Part shown: in pieces, positions 39,826 through 48,949 of the stretch
How positions within the stretch are numbered: the stretch's first letter is position 1
Layout: the number at the start of each line of letters is the position of its first letter
Assembly (NCBI GenBank): GCA_964458495.1
Contig: CAYWJB010000005.1
Location: 186,001-250,000, forward strand
Reading direction: 5' to 3'
DNA from: JANWVO01 sp964458495
GTDB taxonomy: Bacteria > Acidobacteriota > Terriglobia > Bryobacterales > Bryobacteraceae
Length of the DNA stretch: 64,000 nucleotides
Notes under the pieces: generated by a model
What the model saw: the letters and a program-made list of their open reading frames with translations, nothing else
Told to the model about the DNA's origin: nothing
Database searches by the model: none
Program-made: the position numbers and the translations under genes

Positions 39826-40664
39826 TTCTCGCCCTGCTCCTGGCGGCGGCCCTGCAGGCCACGCCTCCGCAACGTATCGTCTCCACCGCGCCGTCGCTCA
39901 CGGAAACCCTGTTTGCGCTGGGGCTGGGCCCGCGCATCGTGGGAGTCACCGAGTTCTGCCGTTACCCGCCCGAGGCCGCCTCGAAGCCCCGGATCGGCAC
40001 TTTCCTCGAGCCAAGCTTCGAGCGCATCCTGGCGCAGCGGCCCGATCTCGTGCTGGTGGTCCGCAATCCCGTGCGGCTGGCCGAGCGCCTGTCGCAACTC
40101 GGACTGCGGGCCGTGGAAGTGCCGCAGGACTCCATCGCCGAGATTCTGGCCTCGATCCGTGAAATCGCGCGGCTGGCCGGTGTGGAGGAGCGCGGCAGCG
40201 CGCTGGCGGCATCGATCGGGAAACAGATGGAGGAGGTGCGCCGCCGAGCCTCGGCGCTGCCGCGGCGCAAAGTGCTCTTCCTGGTGGGCCGCTCGCCCGG
40301 CACGTTGCAGGGCATGGTGGGCGCCGGGCCGGGCAGCTTCCTGGACGAGCTGATCCGGCTGGCGGGCGGCGTGAATGCACTGGCCGGATCGCCCATGGCC
40401 TATCCGCGCGTCTCGGTGGAGCAGATTGTGGCCGCTGATCCTGACGTCATTCTTGACATGGGCGACTTCGCGCATCACGAGGGCAAGCCGCTCGAATCAC
40501 CTGATCAGTTCCGGGCCGTGTGGGGGCAATACCGCCTGATCCGGGCCGTGCGCGACAACCGGGTGCGGCAGGCCGCGTCAGAGGTCCTCATCCGGCCGGG
40601 GCCGCGCGTGGGCGAGGCAGCCCGAGCGATGTTCGAACTGATCCATGGAGCCGGCGCCAGATGA
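39813..40664 (+). CDS. btuF: BtuF-like periplasmic cobalamin-binding protein
   Basis: 283 residues from TTG 39813, overlapping the cobD end by 13 nt. Signal LILALLLAAALQA. Then PQRIVSTAPSLTETLFALGLGPRIVGVTEFC, PRIGTFLEPSFERILAQRPDLVLV and PDVILDMGDFAHHE, the pattern of the class III periplasmic-binding proteins for B12 and iron-siderophores. In this context B12 or cobinamide is likelier than a siderophore. The TTG is preferred because the signal peptide starts there; no ATG fits. Confidence 0.8.
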   Translation: MRRLILALLLAAALQATPPQRIVSTAPSLTETLFALGLGPRIVGVTEFCRYPPEAASKPRIGTFLEPSFERILAQRPDLVLVVRNPVRLAERLSQLGLRAVEVPQDSIAEILASIREIARLAGVEERGSALAASIGKQMEEVRRRASALPRRKVLFLVGRSPGTLQGMVGAGPGSFLDELIRLAGGVNALAGSPMAYPRVSVEQIVAADPDVILDMGDFAHHEGKPLESPDQFRAVWGQYRLIRAVRDNRVRQAASEVLIRPGPRVGEAARAMFELIHGAGAR

Positions 40665-41431
40665 GGGTGCAATACGAGCTGGAAGGCGTGGGCATGCGCT
40701 ATGACGGCGCAGCCGTGCTCGAGGGCGTCACCCTGCGCTTTCCGCAGCCGGAGCTGGTGACGCTGATCGGGCCGAACGGGGCAGGCAAGTCCACGCTGCT
40801 CGGGATTATGGCGGGGCTGCGGCGCGGCTTCGAGGGCCGGTGCCTGCTGAACGGGCGCTCCGTGGACCGCTGGCGCCGCCGCGAGTTCGCCCGGCTGGCC
40901 GCCTTCGTGCCGCAGACGCTGCGCTTCGATTTTCCGTTCATGGCGGAGCAGGTTGTGCTGATGGGCCGTACGCCTTATGCGGGCGGCTTTTTCGACAGCC
41001 GGGAAGATTGGCTGGCGGTGCGCGAGGCGATGGAAGCGACCGACACGGCTTTGCTCGCGAGCCGCGATTTCCGCTCCCTGAGCGGCGGCGAACGGCAACG
41101 CGTGATGCTGGCGGCGGCGTTGGCGCAACGGCCCGCGGCGCTCTTGCTCGACGAGCCGGCCGCGTTTCTCGACCTGCATCACCAGCTGATGATCTACGAG
41201 CTGCTCCGGCGCCTGGCGCGGGAAGGGCTGCTGGTGATCGCCGTCACCCATGACGTCAACCTCGCCGCCTCGTTCGCCGGGCGTGTTGTGGCGCTGCGCT
41301 CCGGCCGCGTCATCGCCGATGCGGCGCCCTGCGATGCGCTGGCGGCGGAGCGCATCCGCGAGGTCTTCGGCGTTCCGGCCGAATGGCTGACGCGGCGCGA
41401 CGGCAAGGCATGGATCGCCTATGGGGATTGA
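40661..41431 (+). CDS. btuD: ABC transporter ATPase, BtuD/FecE-like
   Basis: 256 residues. Walker A LIGPNGAGKSTLLG, Q-loop FVPQTLRFDF, signature LSGGERQRVMLAAAL, Walker B ALLLDEPAAFLD, H-loop VTHDVNLA. Starts in an ATGA overlap with btuF and runs 11 nt into the permease gene. Powers B12 (or siderophore) import with the BtuC-like permease and BtuF-like binding protein. Confidence 0.88.
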   Translation: MRVQYELEGVGMRYDGAAVLEGVTLRFPQPELVTLIGPNGAGKSTLLGIMAGLRRGFEGRCLLNGRSVDRWRRREFARLAAFVPQTLRFDFPFMAEQVVLMGRTPYAGGFFDSREDWLAVREAMEATDTALLASRDFRSLSGGERQRVMLAAALAQRPAALLLDEPAAFLDLHHQLMIYELLRRLAREGLLVIAVTHDVNLAASFAGRVVALRSGRVIADAAPCDALAAERIREVFGVPAEWLTRRDGKAWIAYGD

Positions 41432-42425
41432 TCCGCTCACTCCCGGCCGCGCCGCGCGCATCCTGACGGTGACAGCGCTGTTCGCACTGGTGGTCCTGGT
41501 GCTGACGCCGCTGGCCGGTCCCGTGCGGATCGATCTGGCGAAGGCCTGGCGGGGCGAATTCCCCGATGCCCAGATGTTTTTCGCCGTGCGGTGGCCGCGC
41601 ACCCTGCTGGCCATGCTCAGCGGCGGCGCCCTGGCGCTGGCCGGGGTGCTTTTCCAGGCGCTGCTGCGCGATCCGCTGGCTTCGCCGTTCACCCTCGGCG
41701 TTTCCAGCGGCGCGAGCCTCGGGGCGGTGCTGATGATCGTGCTCGGAGTCCATTCGCTATTGGGGCTGCCGGCGCTGTGGGCCGGCGCCGCCGCCGGCGC
41801 GATGGCCGTGCTCGCCGTCGTGATCACGGTCGCCGCAGAAGGCCGGCGCGTTTCCTCCTTCACGCTGCTTCTGGCAGGAGTCGCCGTCAACAGCATCGCC
41901 AGCTCGCTCATCATGCTGCTGCACAACCTGGCGAGCGTCGGCCAGAGCTTCGCCATCGTCCACTGGCTGATGGGCAACATCGACCCTGTTCCCGCCCCCG
42001 TGCTCACCGGTCTGGCGCTCGTCGTACTGCCTGTCTCGGCGGCGGCTTGTGCGCTGGGCCGCCACTGGAACCTGCTGGCCGTTGGAGAAGAGTGGGCAGC
42101 GGCGCGCGGCGCTTCTCCGCAGCGGCTGCTGCTGGCCGGTTATCTGGCCGGCAGTCTGCTGGCCGCCGCTGTCACTGCCGTCACCGGCCCGATCGGCTTT
42201 GTCGGGCTGGTGGTGCCCCACGCCCTGCGGCTCCTCATCGGCAGCGATCACCGCGTGCTCCTGCCGGCCTCCTTCCTCGCCGGCGGCGCCTTCCTTGCCC
42301 TGTGCGACACAGCCGCCCGCACGCTGCTCAGTGTGGAGTTGCCCGTCAGCGTCGTCACGGCGCTGGTCGGCGGGCCCGTCTTCATCCTTCTCTTGCGCGG
42401 GCGCAGGCGCAGTCTGTGGATGTGA
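41421..42425 (+). CDS. btuC: ABC transporter permease, BtuC/FecCD-like
   Basis: 334 residues, about ten membrane helices. FecCD signature: RWPRTLLAMLSGGALALAGVLFQALLRDPLASPFTLGVSSGASLGA; later TGPIGFVGLVVPHALRLLIGSDHR, the ATPase-contacting loop. It completes the btuFDC set. Ends 71 nt before a separate ABC system with a different (FtsX) fold. Confidence 0.88.
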   Translation: MGIDPLTPGRAARILTVTALFALVVLVLTPLAGPVRIDLAKAWRGEFPDAQMFFAVRWPRTLLAMLSGGALALAGVLFQALLRDPLASPFTLGVSSGASLGAVLMIVLGVHSLLGLPALWAGAAAGAMAVLAVVITVAAEGRRVSSFTLLLAGVAVNSIASSLIMLLHNLASVGQSFAIVHWLMGNIDPVPAPVLTGLALVVLPVSAAACALGRHWNLLAVGEEWAAARGASPQRLLLAGYLAGSLLAAAVTAVTGPIGFVGLVVPHALRLLIGSDHRVLLPASFLAGGAFLALCDTAARTLLSVELPVSVVTALVGGPVFILLLRGRRRSLWM

Positions 42426-42496
42426 CGCAGGCGCGCGGGCGTCGAATGAGGCCCAGACGGTAGAATGGAAAATCCGGCCGGAGGCCGCTCAAGCCG

Positions 42497-43597
42497 TTGA
42501 TCAACCGACTCGTCCTGGAAAACCTGAAGCACCGCCGGTTGCGCACCACCCTCAGCGCGCTCTCCATCGGCTTCCAGGTCACCATGATCCTCGCCGTCGC
42601 CGGCCTCAGCCGCGGCATGCTGGAAGACTCGCGCAACCGCGCCAAGGGCGTCGGCGCCGATATCTGGATCAAGCCGCCCGGCGCCTCCGCCATCTCTCTC
42701 ACCGGCGCCAGCATGCCGCAGAGCGTCCTGCGCTACTTCCGCGGCGTGCCCCACGTGAGACTCGCCACAGGCACTGCCATCCAGCCCATCGGCGGCATCA
42801 GCACCATCACCGGCATCGATTACGACGAGTTCGTCGCCATGAGCGGCCCCTTCCGCTTTCTGGAGGGAGGGCCCTTCCAGGGCGATGACGACGTCATCGT
42901 CGACCAGTATTACGCCGAGCAGCAAAAGCTGAAAGCCGGCGACACGGTCACCATCCTCAACCACCAGTGGCGCGTCTGCGGCATCGTCGAGCCCGGCAAG
43001 CTGGCGCGCCTCTTCGTGCGGCTGCAGCGCCTGCAGGAACTCACCAACAGCGAGGGCAAGCTGAATCAGGCCTTCCTCAAGCTGGACGACCCCGCCCGCA
43101 CGCCGGAGGTGATCCGCTATCTCAAAAGCCAGCCGGAGCTGACCGGCTATTCGATCTACTCGATCGAGGAGTTCCTCAGCATGTTCTCCATGAGCAATGT
43201 GCCGGGGCTGCAGGCGTTTATCTACGTCATCATCGGCCTTTCCCTCATCATCGGGTTCCTCGTCGTCGGGTTGACCATGTACACGACCGTGCTCGAGCGG
43301 ACGCGCGAAATCGGCATTCTCAAGGCGCTGGGCGCCTCCCCGTTCGACATCGTCGGCATCCTGGTGCGGGAAACCATCGTGCTGGCCGTCGCCGGCTGGG
43401 CCGCGGGCATCCTGCTTTCGCTCGGCGCGCACTGGCTGATCAACACGCAGGTCCGGGCCAACCTGCAATCGGAAATCGCACCCGACTGGTGGCCCATCGC
43501 CCTGGCGGTCTCGCTCACGGCGAGCCTGCTGGGCGCGCTCTATCCCGGGCTTCGCGCCGCCCGGCAGGACGCCATCGAGGCCCTTTCCTACGAGTAG
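42497..43597 (+). CDS. ABC transporter permease, FtsX/MacB type
   Basis: 366 residues from TTG 42497; a TAG lies in frame just upstream and no ATG or GTG fits. One N-terminal helix (RRLRTTLSALSIGFQVTMILAVAG), a large extracytoplasmic loop (~45-240), then three C-terminal helices (YVIIGLSLIIGFLVVGLTM, ETIVLAVAGWAAGILL, WPIALAVSLTASLLGALYPGLRAARQDAI). That is the FtsX fold with the MacB_PCD domain. It pairs with the LolD-like ATPase 12 nt downstream. Possible roles: lipoprotein release, antimicrobial/peptide export; no adaptor (MacA) or LolE partner is adjacent. Confidence 0.85.
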   Translation: MINRLVLENLKHRRLRTTLSALSIGFQVTMILAVAGLSRGMLEDSRNRAKGVGADIWIKPPGASAISLTGASMPQSVLRYFRGVPHVRLATGTAIQPIGGISTITGIDYDEFVAMSGPFRFLEGGPFQGDDDVIVDQYYAEQQKLKAGDTVTILNHQWRVCGIVEPGKLARLFVRLQRLQELTNSEGKLNQAFLKLDDPARTPEVIRYLKSQPELTGYSIYSIEEFLSMFSMSNVPGLQAFIYVIIGLSLIIGFLVVGLTMYTTVLERTREIGILKALGASPFDIVGILVRETIVLAVAGWAAGILLSLGAHWLINTQVRANLQSEIAPDWWPIALAVSLTASLLGALYPGLRAARQDAIEALSYE

Positions 43598-43609
43598 CAG
43601 GACTTCATC

Positions 43610-44287
<678 letters not shown>

Positions 44288-44334
44288 TTTCCCGCCTCGG
44301 GCGGAACAAGCCGCGGCCGTCTGCGTCTTTCAGG

Positions 44335-45669
44335 ATGATCATGACCAAACGCCTCGCTCTGTTGTTCTCCGCACTTTGTGTGCTGCTTCCCGCCGTCACT
44401 CCGGAACGTCTCGACCGGCAGGCGCGCGCCTACTACGAACTGAAGCGTTTCAACGGCGCCGTTCTGGTGGCGCAATCCGGCAAGCCCCTGCTCGCCAGAG
44501 GCTACGGGATGGCCAACTACGAGTGGTCGGTCCCTGCCGCGCCCGATACCCGGTTCCGCCTCGGCTCCATCACCAAGCAGTTCACCGCAATGGCGGTCCT
44601 GTTGCTCGAGCAGGAAGGCAAGCTGTCGGTGGATGACCCTGTCTCCAGGCATTGGAGCGACGCGCTGGAAGCCTGGCGCGGCATCACCATCCATCAGTTG
44701 CTCACCCACACGTCCGGGCTCTACAATTACACGGCCCTGCCCGGCTACGCCCGCGAAATGCGGCGCGCGAGAAACCCCGTTGAGATCCTCAGGGACATTG
44801 CGGAGCGGCCGCTCGAGTTCCAACCCGGCACGCAAATGAAATACAGCAATTCGGGATACGTTCTTCTGGGACTGCTCATCGAGAAGCTGAGCGGCATGAG
44901 CTACGCGGAGTTCGTCCGCAGCAGGATCTTCGAACCGCTCGGCATGAACGACACGGGCTATGACTCCGACACCGCAATCCTTCCACGCCGGGCGGCCGGA
45001 TACGAGCGGCGCGGCGAGGAGCTGCGGAACGCGCAGTTTCTGGACATGAGCCTGCCCCATGCTGCGGGGGCTCTCTACTCCACCTGCACGGACCTTCTGA
45101 AGTGGGACGCCGCCCTGCGGGAGCAAAAGCTCCTGGGCGCGGAAAACTACCGGCGGTATTTCACGCCAGACAAGAACGATTATGCCTATGGCTGGATCGT
45201 CAAGGAGCGCAACGGCGCCGTGTGGCAGTCCCACGGCGGGGGGATCAACGGCTTTTCGACCATGATCATCCGCGTGCCTGCGAAGGAGCTTCTGGTGGTG
45301 GCCCTTGCCAACACGATGCCTTCCCAGGCGGGAAGGCTGGCCGAGGACCTCGCCGCGCTCGCTCTTGGAGACGAGAGGCCGGCGCCTCAGCCACGCCGCG
45401 AGATTTCGCTTCCTCGGGAAACCTTGAGCCGCTACGTGGGGCAGTACGAACTGCGCCCCGGATTCAACCTGACCGTCACGATGGAAGGCGGACAACTGAT
45501 GACACAGGCGACGGGGCAGCCCAGGATCCCCGTGTTCGCCGAAAGCGAGCGGCGTTTCTTCCCCAAGGTGGTTGACGCGACCCTTGAATTCGAGGTGAAC
45601 GCCGCGGGCGAGGCAACGGCCGTAGTTCTGGAGCAGGGCGGTTCGCGGATCCGGGGCCCGCGGAAGTAA
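44335..45669 (+). CDS. Exported serine hydrolase, beta-lactamase class C/PBP-like
   Basis: 444 residues, signal LALLFSALCVLLPAVTP. Catalytic serine in GSITKQFTAMA (SxxK), Tyr in YSNSGYVLLG (YxN), and HGGGINGFSTM as the KTG-equivalent. The C-terminal ~100 residues form a separate lipocalin-like/DUF3471-type beta domain (LSRYVGQYELRPGFNLTVTMEGG). Typical of peptidase S12 enzymes of unknown substrate (D-amino peptides, esters); a true beta-lactamase role is not supported. ATG 44335 or 44341. Convergent with the deacetylase gene, 8-nt gap. Confidence 0.88.
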   Translation: MIMTKRLALLFSALCVLLPAVTPERLDRQARAYYELKRFNGAVLVAQSGKPLLARGYGMANYEWSVPAAPDTRFRLGSITKQFTAMAVLLLEQEGKLSVDDPVSRHWSDALEAWRGITIHQLLTHTSGLYNYTALPGYAREMRRARNPVEILRDIAERPLEFQPGTQMKYSNSGYVLLGLLIEKLSGMSYAEFVRSRIFEPLGMNDTGYDSDTAILPRRAAGYERRGEELRNAQFLDMSLPHAAGALYSTCTDLLKWDAALREQKLLGAENYRRYFTPDKNDYAYGWIVKERNGAVWQSHGGGINGFSTMIIRVPAKELLVVALANTMPSQAGRLAEDLAALALGDERPAPQPRREISLPRETLSRYVGQYELRPGFNLTVTMEGGQLMTQATGQPRIPVFAESERRFFPKVVDATLEFEVNAAGEATAVVLEQGGSRIRGPRK

Positions 45670-45677
45670 GGTTCCGG

Positions 45678-46463
45678 TCAGGGAAGGCCGCGGCTCAGGT
45701 GCCGCGCCACCGCGCCGGCCGTTTCGAGCCAGATCCCGTTGGAGGGGTCTTTCGCGTAAGCCGCGATGGCCTCGATGGTGGCCGAGTCCACGGACTGGAA
45801 CCGCCGCAGCCCGATGTCGTGCCCCACGAAGATGACCCACCGGCCCTCGGCGGCCGCAGCTTGCACGATCTTCAGGGCCTGCTCCGGCCCCATGTCGTCG
45901 AGCGGCGTGCCCATCGCCTGCGCGGGATCGAAAACGGCCGGGTCGTTGGCCGCTTCGTCCATGTACCCGCGGCCGAGCAAAAACCGCTCCGCGACCACCG
46001 GAACGTAGCTGCGCGTCTGGCGGCCGCGGCCCACGAACTTGAGGCCGCAGGGATAGGCGAAGCTGGCCGGCGTCACGCCCAGCAGCTTGCGGACCGCCTC
46101 CTGCGCCGCGTCAATGTCCCTGGCGATGCGCTCCAGATCGTAGCCCTCCAGCGCATTCGAACGCGAGAACGCGTAATTGCCCGTGCAGGGGTGCGTCATG
46201 GAATGGTTGCCGATCTCGTGGCCCTGCGCGGCGGCGCGCTTCCAGCCGTCCAGGCGTTTTTCCAGGTTCTTCGGCGAGACGAAGAACGTCGCGCGGACGC
46301 CGAGCTTCTCAAGCAGCGGCAGCCCGGTGTCGATCTGGCTCGGGCGGGCGTCGTCGAAGGTGAGGCTGACCGCGGCACGCTTGCCCTCGGGCCAGGGGGA
46401 TGCCTGCTGTGCGGCGGCAGCAGCGGCGAGGACGGATAGAACCGCAACGGCAAGAATTCTCAT
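45678..46463 (-). CDS. Secreted polysaccharide deacetylase (NodB)
   Basis: 261 residues, signal ILAVAVLSVLAAAAAAQ. NodB motifs: SLTFDDARPSQ (Asp pair) and HEIGNHSMTHP (metal-binding HxxxH), then ASFAYPCGLKF. Removes acetyl groups from amino sugars of a surface or external polysaccharide. GGGAG is 8 nt before the ATG. Last gene, by 53 nt, of the minus-strand cassette starting at 49926. Confidence 0.88.
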   Translation of the reverse strand: MRILAVAVLSVLAAAAAAQQASPWPEGKRAAVSLTFDDARPSQIDTGLPLLEKLGVRATFFVSPKNLEKRLDGWKRAAAQGHEIGNHSMTHPCTGNYAFSRSNALEGYDLERIARDIDAAQEAVRKLLGVTPASFAYPCGLKFVGRGRQTRSYVPVVAERFLLGRGYMDEAANDPAVFDPAQAMGTPLDDMGPEQALKIVQAAAAEGRWVIFVGHDIGLRRFQSVDSATIEAIAAYAKDPSNGIWLETAGAVARHLSRGLP

Positions 46464-46516
46464 GCGCACGCTCCCGGCGGCTTGCGCCACCTGGCGGCCT
46501 TCCGGCGCGGCGGGCG

Positions 46517-47098
46517 TCAGCATCCGCCCCCCGCGCCTTCGGTCTCCATGAAATAGTACGCCAGCATATGGCAGACGATCATGTGACCGTCTTCGATGCG
46601 CCCCATGTGCGTTTCGGGAACGCGGATTTCGAGCTGCGAGAGCGCCCCGAGCTTCCCGCCGTCGCGCCCCGTGAGCCCGATGGTCCGCAGCCCGTTCGCG
46701 TTGGCCCATTCCGCGGCGCGCAGCACGTTGGGCGAGTTGCCGGATCCGCTGATGGCGATGAGCACGTCGCCCGGGCGCGCCAGATTCTTCAGAGGCTCGA
46801 CGAAGACGCACTCGTAGCTGACGTCGTTGGAATAGGCCGTGAGCGTAGGCAGGTTGTCGTTCAGCGCCAGGATGCGGAAGCGCCGTTCGCGCCCGTAGGA
46901 GCAGCCCTTCAGCACGTCGCAGACGAAGTGGGAAGCCGTGGCGGCGCTGCCGCCGTTGCCGCAGACGAAAATGGTGTTTCCCCCCTCGCGCGCTTCGCGC
47001 AGCCACTCCACGGCCTGCGCCACGCGCTCCAGCGGGACTCGCGCCAGCGTCTGCGAAAGGCGCGCCTGATAATCGGCGATGAACTGACCGGCTTGCAT
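46517..47098 (-). CDS. gmhA: Sedoheptulose-7-phosphate isomerase-like (SIS) protein
   Basis: 193 residues. SIS fold: NTIFVCGNGGSAATASHFVCD, GDVLIAISGSGNSPNVL, and RIEDGHMIVCHMLAYYF near the C-terminus, which matches the R-x-E-x-H catalytic helix of GmhA. GmhA turns sedoheptulose-7-phosphate into D-glycero-D-manno-heptose-7-phosphate, the first step of ADP-/GDP-heptose. It is 7 nt after the ROK gene and in one cassette with an HldE-type kinase, supporting a heptose role. Confidence 0.85.
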   Translation of the reverse strand: MQAGQFIADYQARLSQTLARVPLERVAQAVEWLREAREGGNTIFVCGNGGSAATASHFVCDVLKGCSYGRERRFRILALNDNLPTLTAYSNDVSYECVFVEPLKNLARPGDVLIAISGSGNSPNVLRAAEWANANGLRTIGLTGRDGGKLGALSQLEIRVPETHMGRIEDGHMIVCHMLAYYFMETEGAGGGC

Positions 47099-47105
47099 GC
47101 TTCTC

Positions 47106-47963
47106 CTATTGTCCCCGAGCCTCGCGGCCCAGTTCGTATGCGCCCCACAGGACGCTGTCGTCGCCGAGCGCGGCAGGCACGACGTCGAGCCGCGCGCGCG
47201 ACCACGCCGTGATCTGCCGCCGCAGCTCGGCGCGCAGCGGCCCGAACAGCGACTCGCCCGCCTTGCTGATGCCGCCCCCGATGACGATGCGCGCCGGGTT
47301 GAGCAACATGACTGCGGCTTTGAGCCCGCGGGCCAGGTCCACGACATAACGCTCCACGAAGGCCGCGTCCTGCATCAGTTCGCGCGCGCTCCTGCCGTAG
47401 TCCTGCTCCAGCCACAGACCGCAGCACATCCGCTCGAAGCAGCCGTTGGAGCCGCAGAGGCAGGGCGGCCCGTCGAGGCGGATGTTGAGATGCCCGATTT
47501 CGCCCGCGTAGGAGTCCGCCCCGCGGTAGACGCCGGATTCGAGCAGAATGCCTCCACCGATGCCCGTGGAGAGGGTCATGTAGAACAGCGGACGGAAGCC
47601 GCGCCCGGCGCCATGCAGCCCTTCGCCGAGCGCACCCGCGTTGGCGTCGTTGTCCATCAGCACCGGCGCCCCGAACTCCTCCCTGAGCCATGCGGGCAAA
47701 TCGAAGCCCTGCCACCCGCCCACGTGAGTGGACAAGACCACCTGTTGCGACGGGAAGTCCACGGGCCCGCCGAAGCCAACGCCGATGGAGGAGAATTCCT
47801 CCTCTTCGCGCCAGCGCCGCCCAATCTCCCGCAACTGGCCGAGCATCCATTCGCGGCCGCCTTCGCGGTCCGTTTGCCGGGACTCCCTCCTCGCCATGCG
47901 CCCGTCCCGGAACAGCGCCGCGCTGAACTTGGTGCCGCCGACGTCGAGAGCGAAGATGCTCAT
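47106..47963 (-). CDS. ROK-family sugar kinase
   Basis: 285 residues. N-terminal phosphate loop ALDVGGTKFSAALF, catalytic Asp in LMDNDANAGALGE, and the ROK zinc signature EIGHLNIR...CLCGSNGCFERM. Kinases of this family phosphorylate glucose, mannose, N-acetylmannosamine and others; the substrate here is unknown. The ATG overlaps the kinase stop (ATGA). In a heptose-like cassette it may phosphorylate a sugar at another position. Confidence 0.88.
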   Translation of the reverse strand: MSIFALDVGGTKFSAALFRDGRMARRESRQTDREGGREWMLGQLREIGRRWREEEEFSSIGVGFGGPVDFPSQQVVLSTHVGGWQGFDLPAWLREEFGAPVLMDNDANAGALGEGLHGAGRGFRPLFYMTLSTGIGGGILLESGVYRGADSYAGEIGHLNIRLDGPPCLCGSNGCFERMCCGLWLEQDYGRSARELMQDAAFVERYVVDLARGLKAAVMLLNPARIVIGGGISKAGESLFGPLRAELRRQITAWSRARLDVVPAALGDDSVLWGAYELGREARGQ

Positions 47964-48949
47964 GGCTGCTCCTGGCTCCCGGCTGCGGCGAGCACTTCCC
48001 CGGGCGAGGCCGTGCCGGTGCCGGGTTTCATGATCGTCACCGAGGCGACCAGATGCCCGAACAGCGCAGCCTCTTCCGCAGACGCGCCGGTCCGCAGGGC
48101 CAGCGCCGCGCCGGCGGAAAAGCTGTCGCCCGCGCCGCAGATGTCCACCGGATTCTCCACGCGGCGCGTGGGCACGCGCCGCACGCCGTCCCCGCTCGCC
48201 AGGGTGACGCCATCGCCTCCGTGGGTGACCATCACCAGCGGCGCGCGGGTGACGTTCCGCAGCGCGGCGTAATCGGGCTGCTCGAGGCCCAGCCGCCCGC
48301 ACGCCTCCAGCGCCTCGCGCTCGTTGGGCTTCAACACAAGTCCGCGGAACTGTTCGATGTGCATGCGCGAGTCGACCCAGATCAGGAGATCCGGGCGCCG
48401 CGCTTGCAGAAGCTCCAGCCTCTCGCGCATGCGCGGCGTCACCACCGCGCCCGAGGCGGTCTCCATCTGGTCGGAAACCAGGATCACGTCGAACCCGCTT
48501 GCCGCCGCCTCCAGCCGCCGCAGGATCTCGTCCTCCACCTCGCGCGGCGGCGGGAAGGTGACGAAGTCGATTCTGCCGAGGTCCTCCACCTCCGTGAAGG
48601 TGTTGATCAGCTTGGTGTACGTGAAGGTCTGCCCCGGCGCCGTCACCAGCAGCGAGTCGTCGATGCCGCGGCGCGCCAGAGCGGCGCGCAGTTCATAGCC
48701 GTGGCCGTCGTCTCCGATGGTGCCGAGCACAGCCACGCGCCCGCAGCCCAGCGAAGCAAGGTTGGAGGCTACGGTGCCTCCCGCGCCTGGCGTGCATTCC
48801 GTGGCGACGACCGCGATGCGGTCCAGCCCTGTCTCGCGCGACGGCTCTGTGAGCCGCGGATCATAGCGGCACCAGCGGTCGAGGCAGATGTCGCCGGCCA
48901 CCAGCGCGCGCAGCCGCGGGATCGCCTCCAGAATTTCAGCGGGACTCAT
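47960..48949 (-). CDS. PfkB-family kinase, HldE kinase-domain-like
   Basis: 329 residues. VAGDICLDRWCRYDP, GGTVASNLASLG, and the catalytic GAGDSFSAGAAL near the C-terminus. The opening 'GDICLDRW' and overall layout resemble the N-terminal domain of HldE (D-beta-D-heptose-7-phosphate kinase). The usual HldE C-terminal nucleotidyltransferase is absent; a separate one lies at 59190-59669. 4-nt overlaps couple it to both neighbours. Confidence 0.85.
   Translation of the reverse strand: MSPAEILEAIPRLRALVAGDICLDRWCRYDPRLTEPSRETGLDRIAVVATECTPGAGGTVASNLASLGCGRVAVLGTIGDDGHGYELRAALARRGIDDSLLVTAPGQTFTYTKLINTFTEVEDLGRIDFVTFPPPREVEDEILRRLEAAASGFDVILVSDQMETASGAVVTPRMRERLELLQARRPDLLIWVDSRMHIEQFRGLVLKPNEREALEACGRLGLEQPDYAALRNVTRAPLVMVTHGGDGVTLASGDGVRRVPTRRVENPVDICGAGDSFSAGAALALRTGASAEEAALFGHLVASVTIMKPGTGTASPGEVLAAAGSQEQP

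Noticed and set aside
44335..45669. True beta-lactamase paired with the BlaI-type repressor at 53082
   Set aside because: They are 8 kb apart and in different operons, no BlaR1 gene is present, and the serine hydrolase has a C-terminal domain typical of general S12 enzymes.
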